Positions 13,801-26,197 of a stretch of DNA of 64,000 bases are shown piece after piece. The notes under the pieces were generated by a model that worked only from the letters and a program-made list of their open reading frames with translations, was not told the origin of the DNA and searched no databases. The translations under genes and the position numbers were made by a program. How positions within the stretch are numbered: the stretch's first letter is position 1; the number at the start of each line of letters is the position of its first letter. The stretch spans positions 1,054,001 to 1,118,000 of the forward strand of contig JAHQIY010000022.1 in assembly GCA_019054805.1 (NCBI GenBank), given 5' to 3'. Source of the stretch: Brachionus manjavacas. Its lineage: Eukaryota > Rotifera > Eurotatoria > Ploima > Brachionidae.

Positions 13801-14550
13801 GCTTTTATGTGAAGCACGTTTAAATTCGATCCGACAGTCAATAGAAATAGATGTCTCGATTCGGTGATGGTCGCTCGTCATATCTCGTCATATTTAGAAC
13901 ATTAAAATCGATATTTTTCTCAATAAATAAGGAAAAAACTGAAAAAAGTCAGGAGAATATATCATAGTAATTTTTAATATAAATATTAAAGGTAGGACGC
14001 TTATCATTGACTACTGAAAAGACTTACCCATTTATTATCCTTTGCAGCATTTAACCGTTTTCAGTTTCCCCTACGCAGCCTTTTTGCTTTGTTCTAGCGT
14101 TTAGCTCACCACCTATAATCTAGTTTCTAAATTTTTGTTAACTGTTTTAAAAAGCTCAAAGTTTAAGAAAATTGGATGGATTAAAATGACTAAATACAAA
14201 TAATTCATTATTCTTTCCTAAATTCAGTTTCAGTTTCATTCAAAAAGTTTGGAATTGAATTCCTCATAAGAAAAATCTTGTTCAAAAATTCAATTCCTTA
14301 TTTAATTGAGAAAAGGATTGACTTAAAAGATTTTTCTTCATTGTATGGTAAATGAGCCTAGCCGGGTGACCTATTTTTTTTACATAAAACGATCCCATTT
14401 TGTTCGAAAACTCCAAAAATTGTCACCGAATTAGACCTATTTTTTTGACTCACCCATTTACCTCCTGCGGTTAATTATGTTAGGGCTAATAGGGATAATT
14501 GGGTTAACCGAAATACCCCGAAAACCATATATATTTTGCCCCAAAACTAA
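10900..14550 (+). other. 3' flank of twitchin, unit 1
   Basis: About 3.65 kb, AT-rich, with no intact gene. It starts with the probable 3' UTR (AATAAA at 11143). A decayed coding-like stretch lies on the minus strand near 11912-11620 (opening MLSASILENN, then broken). Near 12130-12180 (+) a frame ends RERPEPFSNGEGVL and a stop, directly followed by TGTAACAACCCC, which resembles the join between a retroelement pol end and an LTR. A decayed LINE fragment lies at 13390-13881 (minus). The last 70 bases contain GGGCTAATAGGGATAATTGG and end at the duplication breakpoint. Confidence 0.6.
13390..13881 (-). pseudogene. Decayed Jockey-like non-LTR retrotransposon fragment, unit 1
   Basis: Reading the minus strand from 13881, the translation contains TSDHHRI, which fits the SDH motif at the end of LINE apurinic-type endonucleases. 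It continues with SHKSIPYLSQKI and then KERRKVRRNFQKTR, which fits the basic linker between endonuclease and reverse transcriptase in Jockey-type elements. After frameshifts and stops, a further stretch, KTSEEKGKCSGEPF, fits the EKA..F region before the reverse transcriptase. It is broken and too short to be active. The family is inferred from motif order only. Confidence 0.55.
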
Positions 14551-17500
14551 CCCGAAGCTCCTCAAGGCCCTTTGGAAGTATCCGATGTTAAAACTGACAG
14601 TGTCACTTTGTCCTGGAAGCCACCTAAAGAAACTGGCGGAATTCCAATTACAAATTATGTGGTTGAGAAATTTGATGTGAAGAAAAACGAATGGCAAAAA
14701 GTTAGCTCTTTTTGCAGAGCTCCCCAATATGAAGTAATTGGACTGGAAGAAGGTCGTCCCTACAAATTTAGAGTTTCTGCAGAGAATGAACAAGGCGTTT
14801 CGGTACCGTTGGAAACCGAGATTCCAGTCGTGCCTAAAAATCCGTTCTGTAAATTTATTCACCAAATTAAAGACTTACATTTTTGCTGGTAGATAAATAC
14901 TACAATTAATTTTAAAAAATGAAATATATTCTTTTTTATGTTATTGAGCTTAGTATTTGAGCAGAAAATCGTTTCATAGACAAAAAAATACATCGAAAGT
15001 TTTAATAGATTATTCTAAAATATTTAAATTTAAAAAAAATTCAAATATTTAAAAAAATTATATTTTGGTAGATGCATTTTTTAGGTTACAAAAATTCTAA
15101 GCACAAAAAAATTCTCCATTTTCTATTGAATTAAACCTATCGGTATCTGTCAAAGTACCATCACCGAAGTACTAACACTTTGATCTATAAATGCTCGATA
15201 ACTTGGTTTGATATGAAGTTAGAGGAAAAGCTCATTAATTGGTTTGAACTAAAATCATCTATCTATTGACACATATTAAATCAGCAAAATGCTACCATTT
15301 TCCTACAAGCTTTGCTTGGAGTAGCTGAATTGTTATTACGTAGTATTACTTTAACATTTCCTTCGACAACAACAAAATTTCTACTGCAAACAATATAAGT
15401 CAAAAAAAAATGATCTAAAATAAGTTTAAATATTTTTAAGCTGTTCCCGAGGCACCTAAAGAGCTTAGATTGGCTAATCAGTCGTCGGAGACCGCTGTCC
15501 TGTCGTGGGAGCCTCCGAATCAAGACGGAGGAGCCAAAGTGACTGGCTACAACATAGAAATGAATGAGTGCGGCTCGGATGACTGGTTTCCAGTCAACGA
15601 TTCACTAATTAGAGGAAATTCATTCACAGTAGAAAATTTGCGACCAGGAATCGGCTACAACTTTAGAATAAAAGCCAAAAATCTAGTCGGCTGGTCACAA
15701 CCGAGCAAACAAGAGCTCACCGTAGTTCTCAAGCCAGATTTTGTCAAACCAGACTCTCCAGGTGCACCATCAGTAGTCAAAGTTGGAAAGAAGACGGCCG
15801 AGTTGGCATGGTCTGCTCCATTGAATGATGGTGGAAGTAAAATAAATGGATACATTGTTGAAAAAACAGCTCGGAAGCGACTATTGGTCACGGGCACACT
15901 CTTACCTGGTTGCTGATTCCAATTGTGTTGTCTCTGATTTGATTGACAATGCTGATTACGAATTTAGAGTGCGTGCTGTGAACAAAGCTGGCGAGTCAGA
16001 ACCAAGCAGCACTACTGGTCGAGTGAGAATCACCGAATTTCCAGACGGTACCAAGCCAGAATTCATCAAAAAACTAGCCGATGCCGAAGGCTCAATCGGA
16101 GGACAAGTGTCGTACAGAGTGGAATTTGAAGGCAAGCCAAATCCAGAAGTGAAATGGTTTAAAAATGGCATCGAATTGTCCGAAACAAACAGATACCAAA
16201 TAATCACAGAACAATTCTCTTCTATCCTAACCATTAAGCAATTAGGAGATAATGAAAATAGTCAACTAGTCTCGTGTGTTATATCGAACCCCTTGGGCAA
16301 AGAGACCTCGGAGGCTTTCATTAAAGTAATAGGTAAGAAAAAGTGGCTTTTTTATTTTTTCCTTTTTTTCTCAAAGTTGTTAATTTTTTGTCAAGCTATT
16401 CCCAAGATTGAAAAAGAGCCTGGCGATCAAACAGTCGGAATAGACGAGACCCTTAAGGTCAAGATCCCAGTGGTGGGCAAAGGACCATTTAGCTTGGCGT
16501 TGAAAAAAGATGAGGAGGAAATCAAGGTTGCGGACTCGGGAGATCAATACAAAATAAGTGAATTGGACGGAACTGTCACATTCACGATCCCGTTGACCCA
16601 GCGCGACCACACCGGTCAATATGAAATAGCTATTTCAAACGACTCGGGCACTGTCACCGTGCCATTCAAAGTCAAAGTAAAAGCTCCGCCAGGAGAGCCT
16701 CAAGGACCATTAGAGGTTACCGATATATCCAAGACTAGCTGCACTCTATTGTGGAAAGCGCCATTGGACGATGGCGGCAATAGAGTCACCGGCTATTTGA
16801 TCGAGAAGAGAGACTGTTCAAAAGGCAAAGACAATTGGCTGCCCTACACTGATCAATGCAAGGACACATTTGTCACCGTTCAAGGTTTGAACGAAAATAG
16901 TGAATATGAATTTAGAGTGATGGCTGTGAATCAAAATGGTGCCAGTAAGCCTTTGGTCACAAGTCAAAGCTTTGTCATCAAGCTACCATTTGGTGTGCCG
17001 GCAGCTCCTGGCGAGCCAGAAGTTAACGAAATCGGAAACGATTTTGTTACTTTGAGCTGGAGCAAGCCGGCAGATAATGGCGGTGCCATCACTGGCTATT
17101 GGGTTGAGAAAAAGATAAGCAATCGGAAAGATGGATCAAGTGCAATTTGAGTCCTATTCAGACCACTTGGTGCAATATACCCAATTTGATCGAAGACAAG
17201 TCCTATGAGTTTAGAGTTTTTGCGGAGAACGAGGCCGGCCTCAGTGAGCCGTCGTCGGGCAGCAAGCTGGTGCATATCAAAGATCCTCATGCGGCTCAAT
17301 CGCCTGAATTCACTGCCAAAATGAGCGACACCGATGCTGCCGAGGGAAAAACGGCCTATTTCGAATGCCAAATAAGCGGCACTCCGGCTCCCAGTGTTTC
17401 GTTCTATCGCGGAACCAAAGAACTGTTCGAAAGCAGCAAGTACAAGATCAGCCACCAAGAGGACAAGTACATATTGGCCATTCATAATGTGACACTAGAT

Positions 17501-20500
17501 GACGAGGACGAATACAGTGTTAAGGCCAAGAACAAAGGAGGTTCGCGCATGTGCCGAGCCAACTTGACTGTCAAAGCTGCGCCTAAGATCAAGCTGCCCG
17601 AGAGATACAAATCAACAGTGATGTTTGAAAAAGATGAACAAGTGACCATTAAAATACCGTATACTGGCAATCCTCAGCCAACTGCCACATGGTACAAAAA
17701 CAACGAAGAGATCAAAGACTCGGCTGGCTACTCGTGCGAAATATCCAACCACTATGTTACTCTAAAGTTGAACAAGCCATCGCACAATCAATCCGGAGAC
17801 TATAAGCTAAAGTTGGCCAATTCGCTCGGCTCCGACACTGTCGAGATTAAGATTGTGATTGCTGATGTGCCTGAGCCGCCCAGGTTTTTGGTTGTCGAGA
17901 GTGTTCACGATGAAAGCATCTCAATTTCTTGGAAAGCGCCCGAGAATGATCGCGGCAGTGCCATCACAAACTACATTGTGGAAAGACTCGATTACTCGTA
18001 CACTGTTAAGCTGAATGAAAGCGAACAAAATGTTAAACCAGTTACGGAACTATGGACCAGATGTTCAATGACAAAGCGAACTCATTTCACTGATGAAACT
18101 GTTCGCTCAATGCACAAGTACCAGTACAGAGTCATTGCGCAAAATATGCAAGGCAGATCGGCACCATGCGAGCCGACTTCTATAATCACTACACCAGCGC
18201 CAGAAAATAGATTAAGAGGCAAGAAATGGTATGAAGATGAGACTGGAAAGCGAAGACGGGGCAGAGACGGATTTGCACCTTCAGATTACGATAAATGCGG
18301 TAGGTTTTTTCTAAAGGTTTTCTAAAATTTGATCAGAACTTTGGAAACAGTTAAAATGAATAATTCTGTTTAGCATTTCGTTTGTCATTCTTTCTTACAA
18401 TCAATTTACAGAGGTTTTATTTGGAACTTCCAAAAAGCCTGATTAGCACTAAATTTTCATTTTTATTTCTGCACCTTAATTTAAATAAAAGCTAGCTTAG
18501 CTTCAATATTCTAAAAATATGGGGGACCCGCAATACGGATAAATAATCTAAATTTTATTTATTATTTTACTAATATCAACAAAAAAAGATTAATTGAATT
18601 TAAATTCAGCAAACCTAATTTCGGTTTATAACAAATACAATACAATATTGTTAAAAAGCTTTATTTAAGTAACAGAACGTTCTTAAATTCTGAATAAGTT
18701 TCTAACAGTTTCTAAATTCGCATAGGTTAATTTTCATGAAGCATAAGCAAAATTTTGTTCTGGTAAAGATAAGCTTAGTTCTGGTAATTCAAAATCTTCT
18801 TCTTCTCCTTCAATTTCAATAAATGAGGCGATTTCTTGTCTTTCAAATCAATTCTCACAAGGATATTGTATATACTGATTCAAACTGAATAAAAGATGTT
18901 TAAATGATTTGAGTCTTTGTGTTCAACTTAATATAAGTTCTAATCGGAAATTTTTTCTTTGTTTTGTTTTGACTACTCTTGAACAAACAACTTGAGCTTG
19001 TTTGGCTCGTTCATAATCTATGAATATTCCTGCTTGTTGTTGTTTTATATATTTGACCAATGTGAATGTGTTGGGATTGCTCTATACCATTGCGTAACCG
19101 ACTTATCGTTCTTCTCATTTACTTCTTTTTTTAAATCTTGAGTTGCTTTTACTATTAAAACATGTTAATCTGTTAAAGGGTCGGAATAATGTAGTCCTCT
19201 CAATTTTATTACTTGGTCTCCTTTTAAAGTCAAACTTGCATAACATTTTGAATTGATACACACCTAAGTAATTGATATTTTCTTTTTAAAATTTCTGCAA
19301 TCTAAATATCAGAAAAAAATGCTTTTAAAAATTTTGAATGCTAGTTTTTTGAATTTAAAAAAATACAAAATAGTCTAATTTCAAAAATAAAAATATTTTT
19401 TGCTATTTATGATTCGTATAGAAATTAAATTGTCGATATAATTTTTTTTAATTTAAAATTTGAATTTATTGAATATTTAAAAAAAAATTTAAGTTCACGA
19501 TTTGTGGAGCAAGGGTCAACCAGAGCCAGCCGATTTTAGAGTCGGCAGTGTTTACGACTACTATGACATATTCGAAGAAATCGGCAGTGGCGCATTCGGT
19601 GTTGTCCACAGAGCTGTTGAAAAAAAAACCGGCCGATCATTTGCTGCCAAATTTATACTTACACCAAGCAATGTAGAAAAATCAACAGTTAGAAAGGAAT
19701 GCGAAATAATGAATCATTTGATACATCCAAAACTTTTGAATCTACACGACATTTTCGATGAGGGAGACGAAATGGTCTTGATCACTGAATTGTAAAATTT
19801 TTAAAATAAAAGAAAAAATAAATCTAAATATCAAAAAAAAGCTTGTCTGGTGGTGAATTGTTTGAAAAAATTGCTGATCCAAACTACAAGATGACAGAGC
19901 CTGAAGCCAAAAAATACATTCGACAAATACTAGAGGGTCTACAGCACATGCATGACAACAACATCGTTCATTTGGACATAAAGCCTGAGAATATTATATT
20001 CGAGACTAAGAATAGTCCCAGTGTCAAATTGGTCGACTTTGGTCTTGCTTGCAAACTAGACCCGGACGAGATTGTGAAAGTTTCTTCGGGAACTGTTGAA
20101 TTTGCCGCTCCGGAAATTGTTGAACACGACTCTGTCGGATTCTCGACTGACATGTGGGCTGTCGGTGTGCTCAGCTACGTCATGTAAGAATTTTTTTTGT
20201 TTAAAATTTTTTTCAAAATTTTGATTAGTTTGAGCGGTTTGTCTCCGTTTGGCGGAGCTGATGATGAGCAAACAGCCGAAAATATCAAAAGATGTGAAAT
20301 AAAATTTCCGTCGGACGCTTTTGGCGGAATATCCGAAAACGGAATCGATTTTATTCGCAAACTATTGGTAAAAAACAAAGCCGGTAGATTGAATGTATAT
20401 GAAGCACTTGAGCATCCATGGCTGATGGACGACACACTCAGTGATCACCGAATACCTTCGTCTAAATACGACAGCATCCGATCAAGGATCAAGGACAAAT

Positions 20501-22543
20501 ACTCGTCATGGGCCGAGCCCAATCCGGCATTGGGTCGCATCGCCAATTTCAGCTCACTCAGAAAATTGCGTCCAAAGGAATACAAAATTTACAATTCTTA
20601 CTTTGACAGACGTGATGCCACGCCACGCTTTGTCATCAAGCCAAGGAACCAACAAGTCCAAGAGGGCCAGAGCGCAACATTCAACTGCATCATTTTGGCT
20701 TCATCTCCTCCTGTTGTTTCATGGTACCAAGGTGGACAAGAAATCAAAACCTCAACTAAATACTGGAAGAGATACAACAGAAATTCGTATGCTCTCGAGG
20801 TCAGACGCTGCACTTTGGACGATAAGGGAGAATTTATTGTAAAGGCCATTAACTCATACGGTGAACGTGAATACAATGTTTTTCTAAATGTTGACCGTAA
20901 GCTTTTTTTTTTAATTTTTAATTTTAATAAAAAATATTTTTATTTATTTTAAAAAAAAATAAAAAAATTGAATTTTTTTAGCATTACCAAAACAAGTGCC
21001 AGTAGAGGTTGTCCAAGAGACAAGGCAAAAGCGAGCTGCTCAAGAAATGGAATTCGATTTATGGAAAGAACCAGACGCCAAAGCCACATTCACATTTAAG
21101 CTCAGACCTCGATTGATCCAGGTGGGAATAAGTGTCAAATTGTTATGTTGTTTGGCTGGCCGTCCGACACCAAAGGCTCAATGGTTTAAAAATTCAACAC
21201 CAATTAGTGAAAGTGATCATCGCTATTCGATTGATCACAGTGCCGGAGTGTGCACACTTGAAATAGCAGCGTGTTCATTGAGTGACGCTGGAACATACTT
21301 GTGCCGAGCCGAAAATGCATTGGGATCCGATGAAACTTGTTGTCACTTGACAGTCGAAGAATGTAAATACAATCCACCAAGGGCTTTGTTGAAAGAACAA
21401 GGTCTTGCATCGGCCACACCAAGGCAGTCTGTTGTCCGAGGCCCTAAAAATGAACCGCCCAAATTTGAACGCAAATTTGCCAACCATCAATTGGTATCAG
21501 TAGGCGACATAGTTTCACTACGTGCCTCTTATTCTGGATTTCCGCAGCCCAAAATTGAATGGCTAAAGAATGGCGAACCTGTTAGCGCTTCAGTCACTAT
21601 TAGAAGCACTGATTTTGACACTTGTTTGACTTTGAATAATGTAGAAGTGACTGACGAAGGAGAATACTCATGTAGACTAACAAATACATCTGGTATGGAA
21701 GTAACCAAATGTCAAGTTGAAGTAGAAAAACCCAAACAAGTCAAAAAGCCAGTTAGAGTGGACAAAGAAGCAAACGAAACACGACAGCCTAAAAAAGAGG
21801 CCCAACCTATTGTGGAACCGGAGCCAGTTAAGGTAGGCAATCAATCAAAAGAAACCGAACAGCCTAAAATAGAGGCCGTAGAAGAAGCTGAAAATGCTCC
21901 GGTAGAAAAAAGTGACATTGAACCAGTAAAGTCGACTAATGGGAACAAATTTGGATTTTTGAGGCATCTACAGAGTCAAAATTTGGTAGAGGGTCAACCA
22001 TTGGTACTCGAGGCTGAAGTTTTTGGCAACGAACCACTGGATGTCTTGTGGCTCAGAAATGGCAAAGAAATACCAGAAAATCCAGACTTTTTGAAAGAAA
22101 GGAAAGACAATTTGTGTAGATTGATAGTAAGTGAAATATTTCCGGAGGATTCTGGAGTATTTTCGGTTGAATTGTTTAGCGAAGCAGCAAATAAAGCAGT
22201 TTTGACGTCATGCTCAGTTGTGGTCAAGGCTGCAGACGAGCCCGATTTGGATCCAAAGTTCTCGAAATTTCGTCAAAGCATAAACGTTGACGAAGGATCG
22301 CCAGTCAATATAAACTGCGTTTTGGATGGCACTAAACCAATATCAGTTAAATGGTTTAAAAATAATGAAGAATTGGTCCAGTCGAAGCGAATTTTATTCA
22401 ATAATGATGAAAAAAATGGAAATTATACACTAAATATACCGACATGCTTGGCTACTGATAGTGGTGAATACCACGTCACTGCATCCAACTCAAATGGAGA
22501 AGTAATTGCTGCTTTTAGTTTATGCGTCTCTTTTGACGAGTAA
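14551..22543 (+). pseudogene. 5'-truncated twitchin copy, unit 2
   Basis: Exon equivalents: 14551-14848 (truncated Fn3), 15441-16332, 16396-18299, 19494-19791, 19842-20183, 20229-20896, 20982-22543. No start codon or promoter is visible. In the Fn3 frame the codon just before CCC is TAA (14548-14550), so the copy cannot be read in from the flank. Two homopolymer frameshifts break it: 6 A at 15861-15866 (8 in unit 4) and 5 A at 17109-17113 (6 in units 1 and 4). The kinase exons and the five tail Ig domains are open. The 63-bp intron at 16333-16395 has no in-frame stop. The exons could still serve as alternative exons of a read-through transcript. Confidence 0.85.
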
Positions 22544-25500
22544 TTATGAAATGTTTAAAAATTGCTTTAACTGTTTAGAAAGCTTTTACTAAAGAATAGA
22601 TCGATTCATTTTTTTACAAAAAAAATGAGTATTCTTTTAAATTTTTTTGGTCGCCTTATCTAAACATTATTTTTTTTTGTTCGGCAAAAATATTAGAAAT
22701 TTTTTAGCAAGTTAATTAAATTATTAAATTTATTTTTTCAGAATTTTAGGTTAGAATTTAATTTTATCTCTTTTTTTCTATTATTGAAATAAAATTTGAA
22801 AAAAAAAAAATTTTTTATTATTTTGTTTAATCTTTTGTAAAATAATCTGCTTAGCATTGTAAAGACCAATCTCAAAAAAAATTTTTTTAGAAAGCTAATC
22901 TACGAAAATCTCTTGTTAAATTTTGATAATTTTTATCTAATCTTTTAGATTTTAGTTAAGTGAACAAAAAAGAAAATTATTTTTGAAAGTCTAATAGACC
23001 TTCCTTAAGTTATTCATAATAAAAGACTGTATCAAATTGACACCGCTAATTCTAGGATCAAAAGAAAAATTTAATAAGTATATTTACTGAATAAATAAAT
23101 AAATAATAATAAGTTTATTTACAACTATAAAGCTTTATTAGATTTATATTTTTTAAGATTTCCATCTGATAGATTATTTTAATTAAAATGAAAATTCTTA
23201 TGTGGTTTAAAGATATTGCTTTATTTATATTTATCAAGAATTTGTTATCAAATATATTCTCTTCATCATTTTGCTTCCATATTTTCGGATGATTTTGTAT
23301 CTTTTTCGATAATTTCGTTATGTTCCGCTTCCATTCTTGGTCTTTTTGAGACCATTTCTTCTTAAGATTTTATTCTTTTTGGAGCTGAACTTGATGCTTG
23401 TGTTCCAGTTGGTTGACAAGTATCTGGAATATTTCTAAAGACTCATAATCTTGTAAATAATCAAAAGTTCAACCAGAGCCTCTTTTGTTCTTTACCAAAG
23501 ACTCAGCGCTTTCTACTGTGTCATTATAATTATTTTCTAAAATGCTCGCACTCAACATTTTTTAATTTTATTTCATAAATTAAAATATAAGCTATTTCTT
23601 AATAGTTTGTGGTTTTCTTAATGACTAGCTATGTGCCAATCTTTATTTTAGTGGATTTTTTCAATAAATGTGTACATTTATTTGAAATTTGTGGTATCCA
23701 AACCAAATTTCCGATTTTAAATTTATTTGAGGGGGTCACCGACCATGATAATCTATTGACTTTTATCCTTTTTTCTTTTCCGTGAACGTCCTGAGCCGTT
23801 CTCCAACGGTGAGGGAGTATTGTAACAACCCCTCCAGACATTTTTGCTGTCTCCCACAGTTACCATAGATGTTAACCATAAATGTCGCTTATTTATTTTA
23901 GCTGTGTTGACATAATTTTTTGAAACTTCATCTGGCTCTTTGGGAATTTGATTTATCTTTCAAAAGACAAGAATTGTATTTATGGGAAAGCATGGTCTCA
24001 AATAAAAGAAAATTAAAATTTTAAATCAAATTCATAAAAAAATTATTCATTAAAGGGATAAACGATTTTTATTTCGATAATAAAGTATATAAATGAAGAT
24101 TAAAATAAAAAAATCTTGATTAAAATGATAGAAATAAGGAGCAAAAATATTTTCAAACAAAAGAAAGCCTGATTTAAACTTGAATTTTGTCCTGACTTGG
24201 AATCATCTCATTTTGATAATAAGGTACATAATTATGGATTGAAAAAAATGTCAGTTTATTTTTACAAAAGAAAAACACTAAATGAATCCAAAACATGGCT
24301 AATCAAAAATGGGAAGATAAGCTAAAATTTGGAACTATTGTCACTGAGCCAAGTAAAACAATTTGAGCAAAAATTAAAAAAAAATTTAAAACTTCTAAAT
24401 GAGATAATATAAACAAAAAAATTTCACTCATAGATAAGGATATACTTTATGAATGCCTTAATTTTTGAGATTCTTCCTTTCCTACTGACTTTTATCTATG
24501 CTTTCTATGTAAAAATCTAAATGTAAATGTCTTTCTTAAAATATCTCTTTTCAGCTTTCAATTAAACCTGATCATTACTCCTGACAATATCTGTTAAATG
24601 AATTTTAGTCTCACATTAAATTTAAGAAAATGAAAATTAGAATTGACTTTACATTCTTCCACCAGTTTGACGACCAACCACGCACAGGAGGACTCATTCC
24701 TGCACTGACATATCTCTCACTTGCTAATTGATTTGCTGAATTCTGAGTAACTTGTATTTATTTGATATTAGTTTCTGAGAATAAATTTTAACAAGGAAAA
24801 GCCTTTTCCTAGTTTAAATTCTTGAATGATCCAAGATTGATCCTATCAAAGATTTTTAAAGATTACCTAATTTTTTTGGTTTTAGATCCTATTTTCTATT
24901 TGAGAGATTTCTTATTATATTAATTCTTGAATTACAGTGCTCTTTTAATTCAACCACCATTGGACCAAATGTAAGCTTTGAGTCTAACATGAATTTCACT
25001 TTTATTCATTATTTAATTTGTTATAAGATTAAGAATTAGTTACTTTGACATCTTTTTCAGTATCAATTAAATCAGAATTAGGACTAAATTTTATCGAAAA
25101 AGGTTCTCCAGAGCATTTTCCCTTTTCTTCACTTGTTTTTAATTCCTTATCATTTGAAATCAAATTTTGAATTGAATTTGATCATTTATTTGTTCCAAAG
25201 TTATTATTTTGTTCCAAGAAGGCCTACTGTATTTTTTCCCATCTTCTGAATAAAATCTAACCAACTTTGATTCCAAAAATTTTTAAAAGAGGCCTTAACT
25301 CAAATGTAATGGGATTAAATGTTTGCTTCAGTTTTTGACAGCGAGTTTTCTGGAAGTTTCTTCTTACTTTCCTACGTTCTTTTATCAGATTAACATTGTT
25401 CGGGGAAGACTGGTTTTGTAAATTTTCTGAGATAGGTAAGGAATGCTTTTATGTGAAGCACGTTTAAATTCGATCCGACAGTCAATAGAAATAGATGTCT

Positions 25501-26197
25501 CGATTCGGTGATGGTCGCTCGTCATATCTCGTCATATTTAGAACATTAAAATCGATATTTTTCTCAATAAATAAGGAACAAACTGAAAAAAAGTCAGGAG
25601 AATATATCATAGTAATTTTTAATATAAATATTAAAGGTAGGACGCTTATCATTGACTACTGAAAAGACTTACCCATTTATTATCCTTTGCAGCATTTAAC
25701 CGTTTTCAGTTTCCCCTACGCAGCCTTTTTGCTTTGTTCTAGCGTTTAGCTCACCACCTATAATCTAGTTTCTAAATTTTTGTTAACTGTTTTAAAAGCT
25801 CAAAGTTTAAGAAAATTGGATGGATTAAAATGACTAAATACAAATAATTCATTATTCTTTCCTAAATTCAGTTTCAGTTTCATTCAAAAAAGTTTGGAAT
25901 TGAATTCCTCATAAGAAAAATCTTGTTCAAAAATTCAATTCCTTATTTAATTGAGAAAAGGATTGACTTAAAAGATTTTTCTTCATTGTATGGTAAATGA
26001 GCCTAGCCGGGTGACCTATTTTTTTTTTTACATAAAACGATCCCATTTTGTTCGAAAACTCCAAAAATTGTCACCGAATTAGACCTATTTTTTGACTCAC
26101 CCATTTACCTCCTGCGGTTAATTATGTTAGGGCTAATAGGGATAATTGGGTTAACCGAAATACCCCGAAAACCATATATATTTTGCCCCAAAACTAA
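22544..26197 (+). other. 3' flank of unit 2
   Basis: Near-identical to 10900-14550. It holds the same decayed fragments and no intact gene, and ends at the unit 3 junction. Confidence 0.8.
25034..25525 (-). pseudogene. Decayed Jockey-like LINE fragment, unit 2 copy
   Basis: Same fragment as 13390-13881, copied as part of the tandem unit. One G is missing in the GGGG run near 25401, which shifts the linker frame. Confidence 0.5.

Larger units (their letters stand above)
2902..14550 (+). repeat. Tandem repeat unit 1 (about 11.65 kb)
   Basis: First of four head-to-tail copies. It runs from CCCGAAGCTCC inside an Fn3 exon, through the rest of the twitchin gene, to the end of the 3' flank at ACTAA. 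This is the only unit still joined to its natural upstream exon sequence (GACAAG before CCCGAAG). Confidence 0.97.
14551..26197 (+). repeat. Tandem repeat unit 2 (11647 bp)
   Basis: Same content and order as unit 1. The left junction joins the 3' flank (AAAACTAA) to CCCGAAGCTCC. It differs from unit 1 mainly in homopolymer lengths, with few substitutions; one substitution at 22272 gives Pro to Arg in the last Ig domain. Confidence 0.97.

Noticed and set aside
14477-14483. Single TTAGGG near the unit end as a telomere-like seed
   Set aside because: Only one copy; the following G triplets are not in a telomeric register.
14484-14502. TAGGGATAATTGGGTTAAC resembles the I-SceI homing site near the breakpoint
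   Set aside because: Only about 14 of 18 positions agree and no homing endonuclease gene is present; likely chance in this composition.
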